64,000 nucleotides of DNA, from positions 29,009 to 93,008 of the forward strand of contig JAYKGV010000062.1 in NCBI GenBank assembly GCA_035285595.1, given 5' to 3'. The notes under the pieces are model-generated. The model did no database searches, was not told the DNA's origin, and was given only the letters and a program-made list of their open reading frames with translations. Position numbers and translations under genes: made by a program. This DNA is from VGJW01 sp035285595. GTDB lineage: Bacteria > Cyanobacteriota > Sericytochromatia > S15B-MN24 > VGJW01. Below are positions 59,243-64,000 of the stretch, in pieces (the first letter of the stretch is position 1; each line of letters opens with the position of its first letter).

Positions 59243-62200
59243 ATGAAGGCAGAGACGAGTCGTCGTTTGGTGCTGCACGGCACCTGGGTCCCCGCTGAGG
59301 GTCCGGGCACCTTTGTCTTCTGGGCGGAAGACACGCACGGACCACTGGATTCCACCGGGGTGTGTGAAGCCCTGACGGGTATCCTTCCTGAAGTCCCTGC
59401 CCGAAGTTTCCACATCATCGAGGCCCGATTGCCGGGAGTGGGCCAGCGTCCCTCGCCTTCGCCCGAGGCCGATCCACTGGCCAATCCCGCTGAGATGTCC
59501 CTGATCGACGCACGCATTTTCCATCTTCCTTGCCCGGCGGCTGATGTCATTCGCCTGCTTGCGGGACTTGGCGACGCTCCCTCGTCCGAGCGGCGCCTGG
59601 GTCAGGACCTGCAATTCTGGAGGCTGGTCGCGAACTGGATCCTCGAGATGGCTGCGCGTCGTCACTTCGTGCCGGCTCTGGCCCATGAAGCGGGACGACT
59701 GGTAGGACGCTGGCAACCCATCCTCAATACGGAAGAGGTCCGACTCGCGCAGTTTGCCCGGATGATGCCGCCTGTCGCACGCGCGGTGGGGCACAAGGGG
59801 ATTCCACCTTCCCCAAGGGAGCTGTTGCGCTCGTTCGCCGAGCGTGGGCTCGATGCCCTCATCCGACAATGGGCAACGGCCATCCCCAAGCCTTTCCGGC
59901 CGACAGGACCGGGAGTCTGGGACCGCTGGGCCGCCTCTTTGGGAGCGGGCTTGCAGGATGCGGACGTGCTGGCGGTCAAGGGACCGGTACGGGAACTGCA
60001 GGCACTCGAGCAGTCCGTCGCCCGCTGGCTCGAGCCGGTCCACACCCCCTTGCCCCCGCTGCGTACGGCCTTTCGCCTGCACCCGCCGGTCGAACGCGAG
60101 GGCAGCTGGGCCTTGCAGTTCGGCTTTCAGGCGCCGGACGAACCCAATCTCTTCGTGACCGCCGCCGAGATATGGAAGGAGGGCGGTGCCAAAGGCGTCT
60201 TCCACGCACGAGAGATCGGTCAGCCGCAAAACACCTTCCTTCAACGACTGGGCGAGGCGTTGGAGGACTTCAAGAAGAATTCCAGAGTCGGCCTCGCCGA
60301 CAAGCTGGCCTCGGCCATCAAGGTGTCACGTCCCGACCACGCCGACCTGACCGTCGAGGAAGCTCATGATTTCCTGGCTCACGTGGCCCCGGTTCTCGAA
60401 AGCGCGGAAGAGAAGCTCGGCTGCATCCTGCCACCTTGGTGGACCCCCGGCAGAAGTCGCCTCGGGGTGCGACTGACCATCAAGCCGATGGACGACGACC
60501 TCCAGCACGGTGGTACCGCCATGCTGCGCTCAGCCGACGCCGGCGCAGGCATCGAGACGATGGTTCGCTACGACTGGGATCTGGCCCTGCCCGACGGCCC
60601 CTTGACCCCTGCCGAATTCCAGGAGCTGCGTGAACAGATCGCCCCGCTAAGGTTCATCCGTGGGCAGTGGTTCGAACTCAGACAGGAAGATCTTGATCTG
60701 ACCATTCAGCACTGGGGACGCCAAGCGGCCCACGAACGCACGATGGAACTTTCCAAGGCCATGCAGCTGGCCTTTGCCAATCCTTCGGCCAGCGTCTCGC
60801 GCGGTCTGCCTGTGTTGGGGGTAGTAGGCCAGGGCTGGCTCTCGGACATGCTCGGGGGCGACAGCCAGCGTATGCCCACCTTGCCCCCCCCGGAAGGCTT
60901 CATCGGCACCCTCAGGCCCTACCAGATCCGAGGTTTCTCCTGGTTGGCCTTCTTGACGGGCCAAGGTCTGGGCGTCTGTCTCGCAGACGACATGGGACTG
61001 GGAAAGACCATCCAACTGTTGGCGCTGCTCATTCACAACAGGCGAACCCGGTCACGGCGCCGTGCCACCCTGCTGGTCTGTCCCACGTCTGTGCTGGGCA
61101 ATTGGTGGCGGGAAATCCAGAAGTTCACCCCTGGTCTCGTCGTCCATGTTCACCACGGTTCAGATCGCAAGCAGGGCGAAGCGTTGCTGACCCATGTTCG
61201 CGAGGTCGATGTCGTGCTGACGACTTATTCGATCGCGACCAGAGATCGGGAAACCTTGGCCTCGCACACCTGGGACGGGGTTGTGCTGGACGAAGCGCAG
61301 AACATTCGCAACCCCGATACCATGCAAGCCAAGGCTGTGTGCATGTTGCGAAGCAGATTCCGTGTGGCCCTGACGGGTACCCCGGTCGAGAATCGCTTGG
61401 CTGAACTCTGGAGCCTGTTCCAGTTTCTCAACCCTGATTACCTGGGCGACAAGGCCTTTTTCAAGCAGCGATACTCGACGCCCATCGAGAGATTCCGCGA
61501 CCCTGTGGCTTCGATTCGCCTGCGCAAGCTGATCAGTCCCTTCATCCTGCGCCGCATGAAGACGGATCCCTTCGTCATCCAGGATCTGCCCGAGAAGATC
61601 GAGATGAAGGTCTACACCAACTTGACTCGCGAGCAAGCAGATCTCTACCGCAAGACACTGGCCCAGATGATGGACGAAATCGAACGGGCAAACGGCATCG
61701 CCCGACACGGTGCGGTTCTGCGCACACTCACTCGGCTCAAACAGATCTGCAACCATCCGGCACAGGTGCTCGACGGCGACGATTCCCCCGTCCTTGCGGG
61801 CCGGTCCGGCAAGCTCTCTCGTCTTACGGAGATGCTTGAAGAACTCGTCCAGACCGGGGATCGGGCGCTGGTCTTTACCCAGTTCGTGGAGATGGGCCAC
61901 CTTCTCGAGCGGCATCTGAAGGCCCAGTTCGGCTACCAGGCCGTGGAGTTCCTGCACGGCGGAATTCCCCAGAAGCAGCGGGACGAGATGGTGCTGCGCT
62001 TCCAGGACAGCGCCGTGGGCCCGCCCATCTTCATCCTCTCGCTCAAGGCCGGGGGGCTGGGGCTCAATCTGACCCGCGCCAACCACGTGTTTCACTTCGA
62101 CCGCTGGTGGAACCCCGCCGTCGAGAACCAGGCCACGGATCGTGCCTTCCGAATCGGTCAGAAGCGCAATGTGCAGGTCCACAAGTTCGTGTGCACAGGC

Positions 62201-62356
62201 ACCATGGAAGAACGAATCGACCAACTCATCGAGTCAAAGAAGTTTCTCGCCTCTTCCATTGTCGGAACCGGCGAACGTTGGCTTGCTGACATGGGTACTT
62301 CTGAGCTTCGTGAACTTCTGGCCCTGCGCGAGGATGCCGTCGAGGACGAAGGATGA
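59243..62356 (+). CDS. SNF2-family helicase (HepA/RapA-like ATPase)
   Basis: A large 1037-aa DNA-translocating ATPase. The N-terminal half includes the SNF2-associated region of the DUF3670 type found in bacterial homologues. The ATPase core has motif I CLADDMGLGKTIQLLALL, motif Ia LLVCPTSVLGNWWREI, II (DEAQ box) VLDEAQNIRN, III ALTGTPVENRL, IV-V VFTQFVEMGHLLE and LKAGGLGLNLTRANHV, and VI DRAFRIGQKRNVQVHKFV. The ATG at 59243 was chosen as the last ATG before the family domain; the frame reaches back to 58961 over the redoxin gene. It overlaps the SWIM gene (ATGA). Probable role in DNA or RNA polymerase remodelling. Confidence 0.93.
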   Translation: MKAETSRRLVLHGTWVPAEGPGTFVFWAEDTHGPLDSTGVCEALTGILPEVPARSFHIIEARLPGVGQRPSPSPEADPLANPAEMSLIDARIFHLPCPAADVIRLLAGLGDAPSSERRLGQDLQFWRLVANWILEMAARRHFVPALAHEAGRLVGRWQPILNTEEVRLAQFARMMPPVARAVGHKGIPPSPRELLRSFAERGLDALIRQWATAIPKPFRPTGPGVWDRWAASLGAGLQDADVLAVKGPVRELQALEQSVARWLEPVHTPLPPLRTAFRLHPPVEREGSWALQFGFQAPDEPNLFVTAAEIWKEGGAKGVFHAREIGQPQNTFLQRLGEALEDFKKNSRVGLADKLASAIKVSRPDHADLTVEEAHDFLAHVAPVLESAEEKLGCILPPWWTPGRSRLGVRLTIKPMDDDLQHGGTAMLRSADAGAGIETMVRYDWDLALPDGPLTPAEFQELREQIAPLRFIRGQWFELRQEDLDLTIQHWGRQAAHERTMELSKAMQLAFANPSASVSRGLPVLGVVGQGWLSDMLGGDSQRMPTLPPPEGFIGTLRPYQIRGFSWLAFLTGQGLGVCLADDMGLGKTIQLLALLIHNRRTRSRRRATLLVCPTSVLGNWWREIQKFTPGLVVHVHHGSDRKQGEALLTHVREVDVVLTTYSIATRDRETLASHTWDGVVLDEAQNIRNPDTMQAKAVCMLRSRFRVALTGTPVENRLAELWSLFQFLNPDYLGDKAFFKQRYSTPIERFRDPVASIRLRKLISPFILRRMKTDPFVIQDLPEKIEMKVYTNLTREQADLYRKTLAQMMDEIERANGIARHGAVLRTLTRLKQICNHPAQVLDGDDSPVLAGRSGKLSRLTEMLEELVQTGDRALVFTQFVEMGHLLERHLKAQFGYQAVEFLHGGIPQKQRDEMVLRFQDSAVGPPIFILSLKAGGLGLNLTRANHVFHFDRWWNPAVENQATDRAFRIGQKRNVQVHKFVCTGTMEERIDQLIESKKFLASSIVGTGERWLADMGTSELRELLALREDAVEDEG

Positions 62357-63927
62357 GCGACGAGACCCTCCCCGCGTCTCCCGTCAGGCCCACCCGACGA
62401 CGCAGGACCGTAGCCACGAAGGACGCCGCTTCCTCGGGGGGAGCTTTGCCGCCGGCCGTCTTGCCCCCGATCGATCCGTCCACGAACGGAGAGCCTGCCA
62501 AGATCCGTACCGTGCGTCGAAGCAGGAAGACTGCATCCGAACTGCCGGCACCCGGTCCTGAGATGGCGTCCAAGCCGGAAATTCCTGCCGTGACGCCTGT
62601 ACCGGAGGAGGGGACCTCCCTCCTCCCACCAAAGCGTCTGCGACGTACCAGAACCAAGGCCTCACCTGCAGAGCTGCCGGAGGCCAGCGGGCCGACGGAA
62701 GAAGTGGCAAGCAGGCAGGAAACCACAGCTGAGTCCGAGGCAGGTAGCGAGGTTCCCCTGCAGGGACGGCCGAGAAGGAGGCGACGGCGCAGGCCGAGAG
62801 TCCGTCCTGTAGCCGAAGGCGAGAGCGTGGGCGTCCAGACGCGGGAGGATGTTGGTGACTCCGAAGCCCTCGTCCGCGAAATTGCCGGATCGTTGAGGGA
62901 CGGCACCGCGCCAGCCTCTGAGGGTTCCGTGCTGCCACCGGCCGGACGTCGACGTCGGCTTCGCAAGCGTCGCCGAGGCAAAGTGGCCTCGGCCCTGGGC
63001 CCGGAAGGAGAGAGTTCTCCCGAACGTCCTGCACCGGCTGCACGTCCCGTAAAGCCAGGTCGTCCGGAGCGCAAGCCGCATAAAGTCAGCCTCGCCCGTC
63101 GTGCCGCGTCGATGGGCCTGGGTACCCGACGGTGGTCCGAACGCTGGACCGACTTTCTCGAATACGTCGGTCTGGGTCCCCGGCTGAAGCGAGGCTTGGA
63201 GTACGCCCGTCAAGGAGCCGTCCACGACGCCCGCATGGACGAGCACGGCGTGTTGTCCGCGAAGGTGCGAGGCTCGTTGCCCGAACCTTATCGTGTCACT
63301 TTCTCTTTGCTACACCTGGAGGATGCCACCTGGCGGACGGCACTGACGGAAATGGCCGAGAATGCGTGGTGGTCGACAGAGCTGCTGCGCGGAGAACTCC
63401 CGGAAGACATCGACGAAGCCTTTGCAGCTGCCGGGGCCTCCCTGTATCCGACCGACGGACAGGAAGTGCTCGCGCAATGCACGTGCCCGGATCTGTTCAA
63501 CCCGTGCAAGCATATTGCGGCTGTCTTCTACTGGCTGGCGGGTCAGTTCGACAAGGATCCCTTCCTGTTGTTCCGCTTCCGGGGTCGCACCAGAGAGCAG
63601 GTCCTGCAGGCGCTCACCGTCATCCGAGCCGGCGGAGATCCCGATGCCGAGACCATCGAGGAACCGGCAATCGTCGAGGACGGGCCTCTGGAACAGCGTC
63701 TGGCGGATTTCTGGGCGATGGGTCCGGGATCCGAGCGACTGACCCTGCAGACCGGCTTGCCGGCACAGGGTGTAGGCACCCACCTGCTGCGTCTCGATCA
63801 GCCTGCAGGCTGGGAGGGCCGGACGGGATTCATCCTGACCATGGGCTCCTACTACGCGGCTTTGGAACACGCCGAGGACCTTCGACCCTTCTTTACCGCC
63901 GAGCCCAGTGGCGGGGGTGTGAGTTGA
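62353..63927 (+). CDS. SWIM zinc-finger protein
   Basis: A 524-aa protein. The first 245 residues are low-complexity with Arg/Lys clusters (RRRRRRPRVRPV, GRRRRLRKRRRGK) separated by Ala/Pro/Ser, suited to nucleic-acid contact. The folded part begins around ARRAASMGLGTRRWSERW and contains a SWIM motif CTCPDLFNPCKH (CxC..CxH). Bacterial SWIM proteins are commonly encoded beside SNF2 helicases, and here the ATG overlaps the helicase stop. The unusually long basic head is noteworthy. It probably guides the helicase to DNA or RNA. Confidence 0.9.
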   Translation: MSDETLPASPVRPTRRRRTVATKDAASSGGALPPAVLPPIDPSTNGEPAKIRTVRRSRKTASELPAPGPEMASKPEIPAVTPVPEEGTSLLPPKRLRRTRTKASPAELPEASGPTEEVASRQETTAESEAGSEVPLQGRPRRRRRRRPRVRPVAEGESVGVQTREDVGDSEALVREIAGSLRDGTAPASEGSVLPPAGRRRRLRKRRRGKVASALGPEGESSPERPAPAARPVKPGRPERKPHKVSLARRAASMGLGTRRWSERWTDFLEYVGLGPRLKRGLEYARQGAVHDARMDEHGVLSAKVRGSLPEPYRVTFSLLHLEDATWRTALTEMAENAWWSTELLRGELPEDIDEAFAAAGASLYPTDGQEVLAQCTCPDLFNPCKHIAAVFYWLAGQFDKDPFLLFRFRGRTREQVLQALTVIRAGGDPDAETIEEPAIVEDGPLEQRLADFWAMGPGSERLTLQTGLPAQGVGTHLLRLDQPAGWEGRTGFILTMGSYYAALEHAEDLRPFFTAEPSGGGVS

Positions 63928-64000
63928 TTCTGGAGACAGGCGCTGCGTCTGGGCTCAGACGGCACTTCATCGGGGGTGCGTGGCATACGGGTGACGGGCC
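63924..64000 (+). CDS. Possible start of a further gene (3' end outside window)
   Basis: TTG 63924 overlaps the SWIM TGA (TTGA) and opens a frame to the window end, 25 codons (ILETGAASGLRRHFIGGAW and on). The same overlap geometry occurs at several gene pairs here. It is too short to identify. Confidence 0.35.
   Translation, partial: MILETGAASGLRRHFIGGAWHTGDG

Overview
This is a dense, GC-rich bacterial chromosome segment with short intergenic gaps, frequent GTG and TTG starts, and many 1-4 nt stop/start overlaps (ATGA, TTGA, GTGA). It holds about 56 protein genes and one tRNA-Gly(GCC). I see no rRNA, CRISPR array, insertion sequence or prophage. Core genes (ftsZ, ileS, lgt, rpoD, nadE, trxB, prfA, prmC, pepA) are mixed with many secreted proteins and lipoproteins, so the cell is a diderm or at least has a lipoprotein-rich envelope. 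The TRAP transporter carries a periplasmic TAtT component, which favours a diderm. The primary sigma factor resembles cyanobacterial SigA around region 1.2. With the high GC content and absence of photosynthesis genes, a non-photosynthetic Cyanobacteriota relative (Sericytochromatia-like) is one possibility, held at low confidence.

Layout. 1-6.4 kb: ftsZ (5' end outside the window), ileS, pgeF, an aldo/keto reductase and a glycerophosphodiester phosphodiesterase. 6.6-10.8 kb: a Cache-type sensor kinase coupled to a receiver-only regulator, a LysM/M23 peptidoglycan hydrolase, and a PilZ-like protein. 10.9-17 kb: transaldolase, a lipoprotein, a patatin phospholipase, a secreted protein, then lgt, a zinc-ribbon membrane protein and an ATP-grasp-like protein in a coupled run. 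16.9-24.1 kb: HD-GYP protein, pepA, subtilase lipoprotein 1, trxB, nadE, rpoD. 24.4-28 kb: a methyltransferase, a membrane Ser/Thr kinase, and a NERD protein fused to a kinase domain that has lost its catalytic residues. 28-33.3 kb: ABC-F ATPase, prmC, prfA (minus strand), tRNA-Gly, type II glutamine synthetase. 33.4-42.5 kb: two Kelch-like lipoproteins coupled to subtilase 2, a pair of secreted proteins (one with an EF-hand), and a radical SAM enzyme. 42.5-46.4 kb: a secreted helical-repeat protein, bcp, and feoAB behind a Fur-box promoter, with an AhpD-like gene divergent from it. 46.4-52 kb: a TRAP operon (TAtT-DctP-DctQ-DctM) running into an MFS exporter and a small protein. 52-58.2 kb: a long coiled-coil protein, subtilase 3 coupled to a lipoprotein, and a GH13 amylase lipoprotein. 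58.2-64 kb: a small protein, a redoxin gene interrupted by an in-frame TGA, then an SNF2 helicase and SWIM zinc-finger protein operon.

The most notable finding is the redoxin at 58447-59055. Its in-frame TGA occupies the first position of a thioredoxin-like CxxC motif (Sec-Gly-His-Cys), and a perfect 7-bp hairpin with a G in the apical loop starts 18 nt downstream. This fits a bacterial selenoprotein with a SECIS element, and automated annotation would split it or call it a pseudogene. Also worth attention are the kinase/NERD-pseudokinase pair, and the two loci where a subtilase is translationally coupled to accessory lipoproteins. c-di-GMP signalling (PilZ, HD-GYP), thiol redox functions (TrxB, Bcp, AhpD, the redoxin) and Fur-regulated iron uptake are all represented. 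Functions come from motif recognition only; no search was run.
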